Of a stretch of DNA of 64,000 nt, positions 11,660-21,960 are shown piece after piece (the first letter of the stretch is position 1; each line of letters begins with the position of its first letter). A program made the translations under genes and the position numbers. The DNA comes from Hemerocallis citrina. Its lineage: Eukaryota > Streptophyta > Magnoliopsida > Asparagales > Asphodelaceae. The notes beneath the pieces were generated by a model. It did no database searches. It saw nothing but the letters and a program-made list of their open reading frames with translations, and had not been told where the DNA came from. The stretch spans positions 176,175,744-176,239,743 of the forward strand of contig CM030363.1 of the NCBI GenBank assembly GCA_017893485.1. The letters run 5' to 3'.

Positions 11660-12669
11660 TGTTGGAAAAAGTTTTTACAGATTTTTCGGGCCAGATTTCG
11701 ATGGGCTCCGGCCACCGGCAGCGCCGAAAATTGATTGGATCATGTTCCTCTTGTCGAGTACTATTCCGTAATGTACTCACTTGCCAAAAACGGTTCTCGT
11801 ATGAATGAGAAATGTAGGTCCAAAGTTGGGTACTCGCAATGTACTAACTTGGACAGTTGGAATGAATAATCCCACATCGGAAGATGGGAAAGATTTTCTC
11901 TAGTATATAAGCTAAAGAAATGGACTAAAGAGCGTAGCCCTGGGGTTACCACTAACGTGTAGTGGGGAGAGGACCTAGCCAAAATAACAAACACACACAC
12001 GCGCGCCCGGCCCGGCCCCGGCCCCGGCTTCGGCTCGGCTCAGCTCAATTCGGCTTGGTCCGGCTTGGCTTGGCCTGGCCTATATTTTTTTTGCCCCGCT
12101 CCAAAATTTTTCCCAGTTACTGTTGAGGCTCTTCAAATTCTGTAACTGAACTGCTGGTACCATTACTCTGTAACAGTAGAGTAATGGCTCATCAGTTACG
12201 CTTTTGAACCATTACTCTACTGTTACAGAGTAATGGGCCATTATTCTGCTATTACAAAGTAATGGACCCTTCAGTTACTCTCAGTCTTCTATAAAACCAG
12301 TCTATTTTGTCTGCCAGAATATACAGTTTTCAAAAACCAGTCTGAATCTTCTTCTTCTTCTTCTTCTTCTTCTTCTTCTTCTTCTTCTTCTTTTTCTTCT
12401 TCCTCTGAGCCAGTTCTGAGAATACAACACAGCTCCAGTTCGCTCAGATCTTTGAAGTTAGGGTGCTGCTCTTCAGAGAAAGGTAATACAGTTGTATCCT
12501 TAATTCGTCAACCACCGTCACACTACGGGGCAAAATTTGCTTTAAGGACAGAGATATTCAAATCTCGACTCTGTATTGTATTGTATGGTGTGTTCTTTTA
12601 TTTCCTGTAATTGTAACTCTTCACAATTATTGTTAGCATTTTCTGTTTTATGAAACTCATGTTCTAACA
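11660..12669 (+). repeat. 3' LTR of Copia B
   Basis: A 1010-bp LTR matching 6002-6951. The main length difference is a TTC microsatellite (12348-12404), which is only a few units long in the 5' copy. It ends TTCTAACA, followed by the AGTAG target duplication. Confidence 0.92.
12348..12404. repeat. (TTC)n microsatellite in the 3' LTR
   Basis: A run of CTT/TTC units about 55 bp long. The matching place in the 5' LTR (6661-6680) has only about six units. Confidence 0.9.
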
Positions 12670-12762
12670 AGTAGAACTCCATGAGATAAGAATCTAACTA
12701 GAATTCACTTCTAAAGAATTTGAAATAAGAAGACACAAATCACCTGATTTAGAAGGGTAAAC

Positions 12763-12791
12763 TGTAAAACCCCATGATTTCTATTTCTATT

Positions 12792-12870
<79 letters not shown>

Positions 12871-13284
12871 AAAAAGGATTTGAAAATATTTGGTAAATAG
12901 TTGGCTGTTGGTTGGTATATAATACATGATGGCATTCTTATAAAAATGTTGAAGTTGATATGGTAGGGGGGGCACGAGCTTGTAAACAGCATGCTTGGGC
13001 TGCTCTTTTTCACGTGATGGCTTGGAAAAGAGCATGGGGCCCACCTGTGAGTATTGCTGCTGTGCATTCTCAGATGTAGGGAATGGTAGGTTGCAATTGT
13101 CCCATATCGAAGATTTCAAATAATATAATAATATATAAAATATAATTGCCTATGATCAAGAGTCACCAATCTGGTTAACCACCTTCTGAGAGGCAACCTG
13201 TGGTGGGCAGTTGTACTACATTGTATCTAATTTGTCTTCTATAAAATTGTATAAATTGTCCAAGCTAGGGGCAGGGGCATTACA
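12763..13284 (+). repeat. TRIM 5' LTR
   Basis: A 522-bp LTR, about 67 bp longer than the 3' copy because of a TA microsatellite at 12799-12866. Both contain GATTTGAAAATATTTGGTAA and TCCCATATCG. Confidence 0.92.
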
Positions 13285-13286
13285 AA

Positions 13287-13299
13287 TGGTATCAGAGCC
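13287..13299 (+). other. TRIM primer-binding site
   Basis: TGGTATCAGAGCC, two bases after the 5' LTR, complements the 3' end of plant initiator methionine tRNA. Confidence 0.9.
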
Positions 13300-13547
13300 G
13301 ACTTTCGACACCGGGTGTGGGTAAGCGTGGGCGAGATGTATGCCTGAGATGGAGCTAGCAGATGTATGGGTATGCCTGAGAGGGAGCGAGGTGGCGGCCT
13401 AAAATAATGAACCACCCGCAGAATCGGGGTACAGTGCAGCTAGCAGAATCAGGGTACTCCACTCCACATCGGCTAGAAAGTAGATCCTGCAGTAGATTGT
13501 GCATACCCCGTGCTCAGTAAGGACGCTGATTTTTGAAGGGGGGTGTG

Positions 13548-14002
13548 TGTAACACCCCATGATTTCTAAATATATATATATAATATATGTTGAAAAGGAT
13601 TTGAAAATATTTGGTAAATAGTTGGCTGTTGGTTGGTATATAATACATGATGGCATTCTTGTAAAAATGTTGAAGTTGATATGGTAGTGGGGGGCCCACG
13701 AGCTTGTAAACAGCATGCTTGGGCTGCTCTTGTTCACAGGATGACTTGGAAGAGAGCATGGGGCCTACCTGTAAGTATTGCTGTGGTGCATTCTCAGATG
13801 TAGAGAGTGGTAGGTTGCAATTGTCCCATATCGGAGATTTCAAATAATAATATATAAAATATAATTGCCTATGATCAAGAGTCACCATTCCGGTTAACCA
13901 CCTTTTGAGAGGCAGCATGTGGTGAGAGTTGTACTACATAGTATCTAATTTGTCTTCTATAAAATTGTATAAATTGTCCGAGCTAGGGGCAGGGGTGTTA
14001 CA
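13548..14002 (+). repeat. TRIM 3' LTR
   Basis: A 455-bp LTR preceded by a G-rich polypurine tract and followed by the TAAAC target duplication. Confidence 0.92.
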
Positions 14003-14039
14003 TAAACCACATTTGTGGTAAAATTGTCATTCTTTGCGC

Positions 14040-14795
14040 TCTTCTGATTCTGCAATTTTCAACAATATTTCTTGATATGCCTTGACCTCTTGCAATATCG
14101 GCAATGGGTTGAATCCTTTCGCAATGCACTTTGACTTCCACCTAAAGGACCTTCCACTGCTAAACAATTTATGGGAGTTGATGATGATTTTTTAGTCTCC
14201 TTCCTAAGTTGATTTTTCTTCAATGCTTTGATTATGCCATCTACAACAACACATTCCTTGGAAAATTTACCGTGTAGCATAGTAGTGATCAAATGCTCGT
14301 ACGAATCCGGCAATGAATATATATCAAGTTGAAAGCTTTATCTTCCTCGCTCACATCCGCGTTTATTGCCTTGAGTTCCTATAACACCTTGTTAAACTCT
14401 GTGATATGATCGTAAAGATCGGTACCTTCTTTCATTGACAAACGGAATAACTTCCTTTTCCAATGCATCCGATCTAGTAACGACGAATCAGATTAGTCAG
14501 CTATGAGTTTTTCTCATAAACTCATTGCGTCAGTTTCTTCAAGAAATTTGCATTTGATCTCGTCCACCAATGATAGTCGGATTAGACTTACGGCTCTTTC
14601 ACAAATATCATCTCAAATATCTTCCTTCATATCGAATGGTTTTTTCTTCTTCTTGACAGCTAACTGCAGATGTTCTTGAACTAGGACATTATATATGTCT
14701 ACCTTCCAAAGATTGAAGTTTATCTTTCCATCAAACTGTTTAATTTTCAAAAGACTGTGATCTGTCATCTTAACCAATGGACTTGACAACCTGAA
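14040..14795 (-). pseudogene. Copia A gag (UBN2 type) with zinc knuckle
   Basis: Minus-strand translation reads LPDSYEHLI-like text (PDSYEHLITTMLHGK), a lysine-rich region and the zinc knuckle CRYCKRSRHIKKYC (C-X2-C-X4-H-X4-C) at about 14060-14100. Upstream parts toward 14795 (for example Phe/Leu-rich capsid text near 14450-14700) are in other frames. This is the nucleocapsid end of a Copia Gag. The TRIM inserted just downstream of the knuckle. Frameshifts make it inactive. Confidence 0.7.
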
Positions 14796-14810
14796 GCTCC
14801 GATACCACTT

Positions 14811-15482
14811 TGTAGGGGAATATTGACGAACACACCAGTGGCACAGCGAAATTGATTAGAGCAATGAGAATCACAAAGTAGATGAGACGAATCAATTGAA
14901 CAACTAAACAAAATAGATTCACCAATCTCCAACACAAACACAATGAGGATTTATCTTGGTTAGCTTTGGCTTAATCTAGGAAAAAATATGGGGAGATATA
15001 CTAGAAAAGATTACAAAGAGTTACAAATTCACTCAATACAATAAATTAAACTCACTCACCAAAATCTATCTCTGTCAAGTATCTCTTTGCAATAGAGAAA
15101 ATATCAATGAAGTACTATATATCTCATATTAGAGGCTATTACAATATATATAAGAAGAAGAGAGAGAACCCAAGGTTAGTCATGTCTCAGTCATCTAATA
15201 TATCATGTAGAATAAGTAACTGAATAGAAGTTGTACGATCTAACTTTGAGTTGAAGATTGAGCTGAAACGATCACCAAAATCAAGGCCCAAAATAATACA
15301 GCGCCGCGGTCAGTCGACTGTCCCATTCTCAGGAAAATCCTGTACACTGACCAGTCGGGTGTGCGGTCGACTGCAACCTTTGACAATCGACCTAAACTTT
15401 GTCTACAGCTGCTTCGACCTCCGTGTTTCATCGTATCTTTTTTTAATCTGAATCGCGAGTATACAAGACATAAATCTTAACA
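14811..15482 (-). repeat. 5' LTR of Copia A
   Basis: A 672-bp LTR. On the plus strand it starts TGTAGGGG and ends CTTAACA. On the minus strand its end abuts TGGTATCGGAGC (14799-14810), a primer site with one mismatch. It carries GTCAGTCGACTG and GCGGTCGACTG palindromes (15308-15372). Confidence 0.8.
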
Positions 15483-15485
15483 CGT

Positions 15486-15758
15486 GCAAGAGTCAATGTT
15501 GCCAAAAGTGTTGATTTTCCAGCATTTGGTAGTCCCCGAGAGGACAAATACGGATTTATCATAGTGTACTATCAAACAGAAAAAGATACCTCCATTTTAA
15601 AGAAACTGGAGGAGATTGTATGTTGTATTTATTTTTTAAAATATATTATAATACTTGTTTAATGAGTTTTTACAAATCATATTCCGATTATTTTGTATGT
15701 ACAGGGAGCATTATCATGTAGTTCATTCCACATCTTAATGGTTTAAGACAGTGACTAA
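15486..15758 (+). pseudogene. Two 3'-terminal exons of an unrecognised host gene
   Basis: An open frame without a start codon (15489-15614) reads VDFPAFGSPRED and DKYGFIIVYYQTEKD. It ends at a good donor GTATGT (15615). An acceptor TGTACAG at about 15695-15701 leads to a short terminal exon GALSCSSFHILMV and a stop near 15743. The 5' part is cut off by the Copia A LTR ending at 15482. I do not recognise the family. The splice signals and codon pattern suggest a real gene fragment, but a chance reading cannot be excluded. Confidence 0.4.
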
Positions 15759-16362
15759 TTTGATTTAATGTGTATTGTAATTTAAATATAATACTTACTT
15801 TTCCGTCCGTTTACTATCTCTACTATAATAACCTAGCTAACCAGCTGAGAGTTAAGAGTTATGTAATTTGTAGACAACCGTACTTAGTCCGTAACATTTT
15901 TAAGTTAAAGAGTTATATGAACCACCTATAGCTGATGTGCATCACATGTGCTTCATAACTAGTGAAGTTTAATTGTGAAGAAACCACGAAGGTTGATGAG
16001 TCACTCAATGGAAACAAGCAAGAAGAAAATGGTTTCAGTTTCAATAAAGGCAGGTTCTTCCACAATAGTGATTTTCAATTATCAATGCAATTTTATTTTT
16101 GAGTAAATTCTATCTATATAGATCTTTTAAATTAGGGTCTGGAAAGTGGTGCAATTCCAGCTAGAAACTTTCAACCTCTAATAAGAGAACTGGTACAATG
16201 TGCAACCAAATGTCACCATCTCTCAAATTGTTTGAACAACTTCATTTAAGGGTATTTGATTCTCTTTTGAGTTGTGTAACAAGCACGGTATTTAGAAAAC
16301 AGCTTGCATAAAAATTTAGATTTGTTAATCGTTTTTAAGATTTAAAGATAATACGAACTCAC

Positions 16363-16440
16363 CACAAGTCCGACATCAGCAACAACTCGTAACATTAGTT
16401 CCAAGCTAACCTCCTCCCCAGGCCGACCAAGAACTAAAAT
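16363..16440 (-). pseudogene. Captured exon of an Obg-family GTPase
   Basis: Obg GTPases act in ribosome maturation, in plants largely in organelles. On the minus strand a TTTTGCAG acceptor precedes 26 codons, and a GTGAGT donor follows exactly. The peptide includes GRPGEEVSLELMLRVVADVG, which fits the segment just before the G1/P-loop of Obg proteins (usually GEEG...LELKL.ADVGLVG.PN.GKST). The P-loop exon is not found nearby, so this is an isolated internal exon with its splice sites, inside Helitron I and antisense to it. It is not a functional gene. Confidence 0.8.
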
Positions 16441-16674
16441 CTGCAAAAGAAAACAAGATGCAATGAAGAAAAGGGAGAAGATAATTAATGTTTTTAAATG
16501 AGAGAATAAGACCTTATTATATAGGTGGAATAGACGGTGCACGATATTGATATAGATTTAGGATTTCATAGTTATCCAAACCTTGTAATTTTTTTCGCTA
16601 ATCAAAGAATAATTCGTACTAGTAATATTTATGATAAGTTTTATTTAGATCTAAAAATAAATAATAGTCGGAGG

Positions 16675-16900
16675 TGGAGTGGTTGTGGTGGTGGTGGTGG
16701 TTGCGAAAGCGTATGAGGAGGAAGAGGAGGAGGACGAGGCAGAGAGAGGAGAAAAAGGTGGCCGGATGATTTTAATTTGGTATGGGAGATCGTTGAAGAG
16801 ATGGCGGCAGGAGAAGGCGTCAGAGAGACGGAGGTGGCAGAGGGATATCTCAACATCATCAGAGAGGGGGCAGTGAAAGATGCGGACATCGACATAAGGG
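16675..16900. other. Low-complexity purine-rich stretch
   Basis: A GTG/GAGGA-rich stretch that is open in several frames and gives Val/Glu-rich or Pro/Leu-rich peptides. No domain can be seen, and I regard the frames as composition artefacts. It lies within Helitron I. Confidence 0.5.
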
Positions 16901-16938
16901 AGGGTGAGGAATTTGGGTTATTAGGTTCATATAGGGAT

Positions 16939-17178
16939 AGGTCTGCAATCGAGCCGAGCCGAGCCGAGCCGAATACCTTCAGGTTCGAGCTCGGCTCGTT
17001 TACTAAACAAGCTCAATTTTGAGCTTGGCTCGAGCCGAGCTTTGACCATATTCGAGCCGAATGGCTTGCGAGCTTAGCCTAAAAAAAAAATCAAGCTCGA
17101 ACTCGGCTCGTTTACGAAACGAGCTCGGTTTTGAGCTCGGTTAAAGCTCGCGAATAGCTTGATTCGTTTGCAGCCCTA
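16939..17178. mobile_element. hAT-like MITE rich in GAGCTCGGCTCG
   Basis: The ends are inverted: AGGTCTGCAATCGAG on the left and the complement of AGGGCTGCAAACGAATC on the right. Flanks ATAGGGAT (16931-16938) and TTAGGGAT (17180-17187) fit an 8-bp target duplication with one mismatch, typical of hAT. The interior is made of alternating GAGCTCGG / CGAGCCGAG words on both strands, so it can fold extensively. No coding region. Confidence 0.7.
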
Positions 17179-17978
17179 TTTAGGGATGCTGCGGATTGGA
17201 ATTGCATTTTGCAAATATTAAATTATTCACAAACCTCCCTTTTTTTTTCTTTTTCTTTTCCTTTGTCTTTTCTTTTCTTTTTTACCAAGGCCCACCTTCA
17301 AAATCTAAGTAGCGTAAATTAGAGATAATTTTTTTTTGGCAAATGGATAGGACTCGAGGGGGTACCTAGCCGTAATCAAATATAAATAAATATGTACAGA
17401 CAGTATAAAGTACAATCACCATCTATGTAATAAATTACAAAGAAAGCTATCAAGTGGTTCATAATCAATCCCCCCTGTAATCAAAGGCCTATATCAAACA
17501 TCACAAAACATATTTTCCCTCCAAAATTTCAAACCCCAAAATCAAATTTTTTCCCCCTAAAAAACTCATTACTTTATTACTATCTCTCTCTTCTCTCTTT
17601 ACTTTTTCATATTTTTCTCTTTCTCTCTCTCTCCCATTCTTTCTTTTATTTACTTAGAAATTTAGATTTTAAGATTTCGGTTTTGTAAATTTTTTGCAGA
17701 ATTTTTATGTTTTTTTTATTGCACTTGTTATATTGAAAATAGCAAATATCTCTTCAACAATTAAATTTCATTATTTTTCACACTTAAAGTTCTAAGAAGT
17801 TGGATTTTATACCATCATTTATAATTATTTTTCAACATATACTAATGGAAACAAAGACTTTTATTTATAACCAATTATTGTCATATTATTCAAACTTGAG
17901 CTACATAATTATTGTTTTACTGTTTACATGTATCGTTCCGAAAACGTGCCGTAGGCACGTGTCTACGGGCAAATCTAG

Positions 17979-18958
17979 TATACAATAAAGCACGGAGGAT
18001 GCCAAAAACAGACAAAAAGCATCACCAGGCTAAAAAAACAGCATCAGGAAAAGAGCTTAACAGAACAAATAAGAACATAGAGCCAAATTACACTCATCTA
18101 CAAGGAAAGAAAATAGAATAAGAAACAGCAGCAGGTTGCAAAAGCACCAAGTCGCGAACCAAAAGAGAAATCCACAACTATGGACTGAAGGAAGCCGGCA
18201 TAAGCAAAACAAGGCAGAGGCGTCGATCCTCACAGCACCTAGCGTTGAAATGCAAAAGCACAAGGACAAAGCCACCACACAGGCAATGCAAGCACAGAAA
18301 AGAGAGCTCAGGCAGAGCAAAATAGACCATTGGAAAGTGCCGGAGAACGAACAGCAACAATGAGAAGAACAGTAAAGCATACAGTCAGAAAGTCCAAAAG
18401 AGGAGAAGAAGCCAGACAGCCACCTGACGAGTGTGGATCCAAAACATCCCAAAGAGGACAAAAACCTGCAATGAAACGAGCACAAAAACCATATCTACAA
18501 CCAAAATAAACATCATTAAAGAGTCCATATAAACCCAACCAGAAAAAACATCGGACAGCGGGAAGAAGTACAATAAAGAGCAGACAAAAGGATGATAACC
18601 CAAAATAAAAGAACGATGGCGAAGCATCAAGTATATCCAGGATACACCTCAACACTGCGCAACAAAAGGGAAAAAAAAACGTTAATGGCAAATAAGTGAA
18701 GAAAACTAAGCAATTGAATTCACACCCAAGTGCAGAAGTGAAGCTACAACATCGTCAAGAAGGTAGATTTTGAGAGACTTCATGTTTTTGGATGACAAAT
18801 GGTTCGGCCATAAGTGAATAAAGTACATAAAATCTCCAACAATAAGGTTAATAATAGAGCGCACATTTTCTTAGCAAAAATTGTACTGTTCCTTACTTAT
18901 ATCAGATAAACCAAATGAGAGACATCATAGTTAAATCCCAAGAGGGACTCTGAATGCC
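17979..18958 (-). other. No gene; possible antisense LINE 3' region
   Basis: On the minus strand this is T- and C-rich and open in several frames, giving Cys/Leu/Phe-rich peptides without a domain. Composition is like the 3' untranslated parts of the antisense LINEs at 21 and 23 kb, but I found no poly(A) tail or target duplication. Nothing else is supported here. Confidence 0.25.
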
Positions 18959-18961
18959 TTA

Positions 18962-19710
18962 GAGCATCCACAATGGTATTTCTCATATTGTATAATATGG
19001 CAGCTACAGTAATAGCATATGGGGCAAGGTGGTGCAGTGGTTGTTTGCTAATTTTTTTTTTTAAATGGGAGAGACGGTATAACATATACCGTCGCTGAAA
19101 GAAAGAAGAAAAAAAAAATCGTTAAAGTGTCGGACGGGATATCTTCTATTAATTACTTATTAACTATTAATCGTACCGTTACAAATATTAATTACTTATT
19201 AACTATTAAATTATGTTAATTAAATAAATTAAATAATATAATATTAACTAAACCTAATTATAAACTAACAAATCCTAAAATTAACTACACCTAACTGTTG
19301 GACGGGATATCTTCTATTGGACGGTACATGTTGTACTGTCCGGGATTTCAGGGGAATTTTTTTTTTTTTTAATTTTTTGGGCAAAATCTGGCCGTCGGAT
19401 TAAAAAAAAAAAATTTAAAATTAGAAAATTGGGACGGTATATGTTATACCGTCTGAAGCGAATAAAAAATATTAAAATACGAGGGACGGTATATGTTATA
19501 CCGTCCGAAGCGAATAAAAAATATTAAAATACGAGGGACGGTATATGTTATACCGTCCTTTATAATTTGAGAATCGCTACTTTGTTTCTCAGTTTTGAGA
19601 AACGAATATAGAAAGTTTGCCAAAAAAATGGCAAAATAGAAAACCGTTGCAGCATACCATTTGCTATAATATGGCAAATTGGCAAATATAAGAAACCACT
19701 GTGGATGCTC
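18962..19710. mobile_element. Tourist-like MITE T1 with GGACGG palindromes
   Basis: Terminal inverted repeats GAGCATCCACAATGG / CCACTGTGGATGCTC, with TTA on both sides (18959-18961, 19711-19713), are standard for PIF/Harbinger Tourist elements. Inside, the palindrome GGACGGTATATGTTATACC-GTCC occurs in several copies (about 19430-19560) separated by a repeated AT-rich spacer with GAAGCGAATAAAAAATATT. Variants with GGACGGGATATC and GGACGGTACATG occur at 19130 and 19320. No transposase is present. Confidence 0.88.
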
Positions 19711-19713
19711 TTA

Positions 19714-21117
19714 AGAATATTATTATGCATCCAAGAGCTCCACCCACAAGGAATGAGGTCCCTCGAATAGCCCACGCATTATAACAAGCAAGGAGATTTT
19801 TTTAAAAAATTTAAAAGCGTCACAAAACGGGGATGCTATGTGCTAAACCCCTCAACTGGGTTGGTTAAGCAAAATTTATCCATTAAAATATCATCGTACT
19901 CTACTACTATTTAGAGTATTCTCATTCACCAAAATTTTAAAAATCGTGAAATATAAAATATTAGCTAGAAGATGAAATAAATTGATGTACCAGGGTTTGG
20001 ATGGAATATGCTGCAATCACGAGCATCACACAATTATTACGTGTCGCATTTTTCTTATGTAGATTGATTAATATTTGTGGCCGACTTTGTTTCTTTTGTT
20101 TGGAAAACAATGTGTGCGGTCGAACTAAGTTCTAACTAGAAAGACTAATAAACACAAGATGCTAATGTGCTAACATTTTACCTTCATAGCCAATGCACCC
20201 TAAATTTAAGCACATTCGAGTACAAATACAATATATAGCTACTTTGATGAAAAGCTAATATCACAAGTGTTATTATAGTACAAGTGTTATTATAATACAT
20301 CAAAAACAAGTGTTATTATAGTACAGTAATAGTTTTTTTTATTGGTAAGCAAGAGGTCAGAAATTTAAATTCTGCTATGTATATGAATGAGTGGGTGTAG
20401 ATATTCTATAAAGATAAAATTAAAATCAGTTGTATGAAGACAGTATAGAGAAAATTTTGCAAGATGCTTAAGAAGCATGTATAAAACTGAATTATCGATG
20501 CATGCGAATGAAATGAAATGGGATGGTTCAATAATTTTTTATATAAATTAATTAGCTACAAACTTAGTGACCAGCAGTGTGTCGTGTAGTTTAGTATTTT
20601 TGAAGTGAATTTTTTTTATTTCTTAGAATTTAATTCAAAATGAGATTACAAATAAGGCTTATGCTTAGGTGCAAGTTAAGATACAAAATCTAGGAAAATT
20701 TAATCACTGCATCAATATTTATGTCATAATTATCAATACTATTTATTTTTCTTCTGTTTGGTTACGTTAAATAAGGATAGATTAGATGATTTATGGAGTA
20801 AACATGACAATTGAAATTATTTTAATAAAAGTTGTTGGCAACACACATAAATGTCAGTAATTTCGAATGAATTCTATACTTTACAACAAAACGTGGAAAA
20901 ATATGGGTAGATACAACTATTTTTTTAGAAGTATTACTATCATCCAAATATGAAATTATTTTCACTTTGTGAAGAAATGACTTGTCACATATTTTATTTG
21001 CAGTCAAACATATAAAAATGAGAATTATAAATCATAAAATCTTACGGTGTTAGAATTACACAAATTTATTACTTCCAACTAAATAACCGCTTATTGTAAT
21101 TAATCTTACCATCTTTT
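19714..21117. other. AT-rich stretch without recognisable gene
   Basis: Both strands lack a convincing frame. A short repeat CAAGTGTTATTATA(G)TAC occurs three times at 20265-20325. Otherwise I see nothing. Confidence 0.5.
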
Positions 21118-21957
21118 TTCTTTTTTTTTTTGATAAAAGATGACCGCAGTCATCGTTTCATTAATGATAATTAAGGAAACAAAGCATTACAAGTAGCATC
21201 TTAAAATACAAACCTACGAATCAAAAGTACAACAACAAAAGCAAAAGACAAAAGAGGAGACATGAAGAAAGGACCCAAAAAAAAAACAAAAACAAACATC
21301 AAAAGTAGACTGGCACGGACACCCCTAGTCTGCATGAGAGGAGCCCCTGTCTACGCTGCCCTCCCTGGCTATTCACCTTCATTGATCTTCATCTTCTTCG
21401 CCGCCTCCACAGCTCCTGCCCAATCATGAATAAGAAGAAAAAATTTATGCATTGAGTTAGGGAATCTGTATGAACTATTGCGAAAAATCAAATCATTTCG
21501 TTTTAGCCAAAGGTTCTACATTGATGCTGCGATTGCTATATCCCATGTCCTTTTATCTTCTAGTCTAATATAATCTTCTCTTAGAACCCCCCATATGTCA
21601 GTGGTTGAGTTAGGAACAAGATTACACCCAAATCCCCTACAGACTACTTCCCAAGTTAGTCGAGCATTAGGACATAGAAAGAGAATGTGATTCACGTCCT
21701 CTTCCGCACTTAGACACACCCCACAATTAACATCAATTTGCATGTTTCTCTTCCTGAGGTTTACTTTGGACAGAATCGCATCATTGTGAGCAAGCCAGCA
21801 GAAAACTTTGACTTTCAGAGGCACCTGTGTCCCCCAGATAACAGATTGTTCTTTACATTTCTTTCCTCCGTCGTTGATCCATTTATACATAGACGATACC
21901 GAGAAAGCTTTTGAAGCGCCTTCTTGGAAAATGCTGAAAAACATTATGTAAGAGTTG
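21118..21957 (-). mobile_element. 5'-truncated antisense L1-type LINE
   Basis: A T-run at 21119-21131 is the poly(A) tail on the minus strand, followed by a 3' untranslated region and the end of ORF2. The words ATCTTACC before the tail (about 21103-21110) and ATCTTACC at 22537-22544 may be the target duplication, with Tourist T2 nested just inside it. Only the last 0.8 kb of the element remains. Confidence 0.75.
21516..21944 (-). pseudogene. LINE ORF2 C-terminus (zf-RVT zinc-binding domain)
   Basis: Minus-strand peptide contains SSMYKWINDGG, VIWGTQVPLKVKVFCWLAHN, then CGVCLSAEEDVNHILFLCPN and a conserved TWEVVCRGFG. This matches the zinc-binding region that follows reverse transcriptase in plant L1 ORF2 (W...P.K...F.W...., C..C....E...H.LF.C). 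Endonuclease and RT are missing because of 5' truncation. It is about 140 residues of a protein that is normally over 1000. Confidence 0.88.
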
Positions 21958-21960
21958 TTA

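Larger units (their letters stand above)
6002..12669 (+). mobile_element. Copia element B (Tork-like), nearly full length
   Basis: Both LTRs start TGTTGGAAAAAG and end TTCTAACA (5' copy ends TTCTAACG). The 5-bp target duplication AGTAG is perfect at 5997-6001 and 12670-12674. Internal domains run gag, protease, integrase, reverse transcriptase, RNase H, the Ty1/Copia order. A polypurine tract ATGGGGGAT (11651-11659) abuts the 3' LTR. The gag text (VVGKFLDYKMVDSKTVVSQ) resembles the Tork group, from memory of that family. Several frameshifts and stops make it inactive. Confidence 0.92.
12763..14002 (+). mobile_element. TRIM (miniature LTR retrotransposon)
   Basis: Two LTRs, 12763-13284 and 13548-14002, start TGTAAAACCCC / TGTAACACCCC and end ATTACA / GTTACA. 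The 263-bp interior has a perfect initiator-Met-type primer site TGGTATCAGAGCC (13287-13299) and a polypurine tract GAAGGGGGG (13535-13543). The 5-bp target duplication TAAAC is perfect (12758-12762 and 14003-14007). No coding region exists between the LTRs. This is the classic TRIM layout, relying on another element for enzymes. Only the identity of the autonomous partner is open. Confidence 0.93.
4931..15482 (-). mobile_element. Copia element A, antisense, non-autonomous, interrupted
   Basis: On the minus strand the order is: 5' LTR (14811-15482), primer-binding site TGGTATCGGAGC just left of it, a UBN2-type gag, a zinc knuckle, a protease/pre-integrase remnant, a polypurine tract AAGGTGGAGG, and a 3' LTR truncated at 4931. 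Removing the insertions at 6002-12669 and 12763-14002 leaves only about 1.6 kb of internal sequence, with no integrase, reverse transcriptase or RNase H. It was therefore non-autonomous or lost its pol by deletion. Both insertions carry perfect 5-bp target duplications of element A sequence. Confidence 0.75.
15817..17978 (+). mobile_element. Helitron I, non-autonomous, with captured exon
   Basis: The 5' end reads TCTCTACTATAATAACC after an A. The 3' end has a hairpin ACGTGCCGTAGGCACGT (17945-17961), then a short spacer and CTAG followed by T. These are the structural marks of plant Helitrons: 5' TC, 3' hairpin plus CTRR, insertion between A and T. The last 35 bp nearly match the end of the element at 39096 on the opposite strand. 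Inside are an antisense Obg exon and a hAT-like MITE. No Rep/helicase gene is present. The 5' boundary is less certain than the 3' one. Confidence 0.65.

Noticed and set aside
18057..18691. Cys/Phe/Leu-rich minus-strand frames that look like membrane proteins
   Set aside because: T-rich composition alone explains them; several overlapping frames show the same bias and there is no domain.
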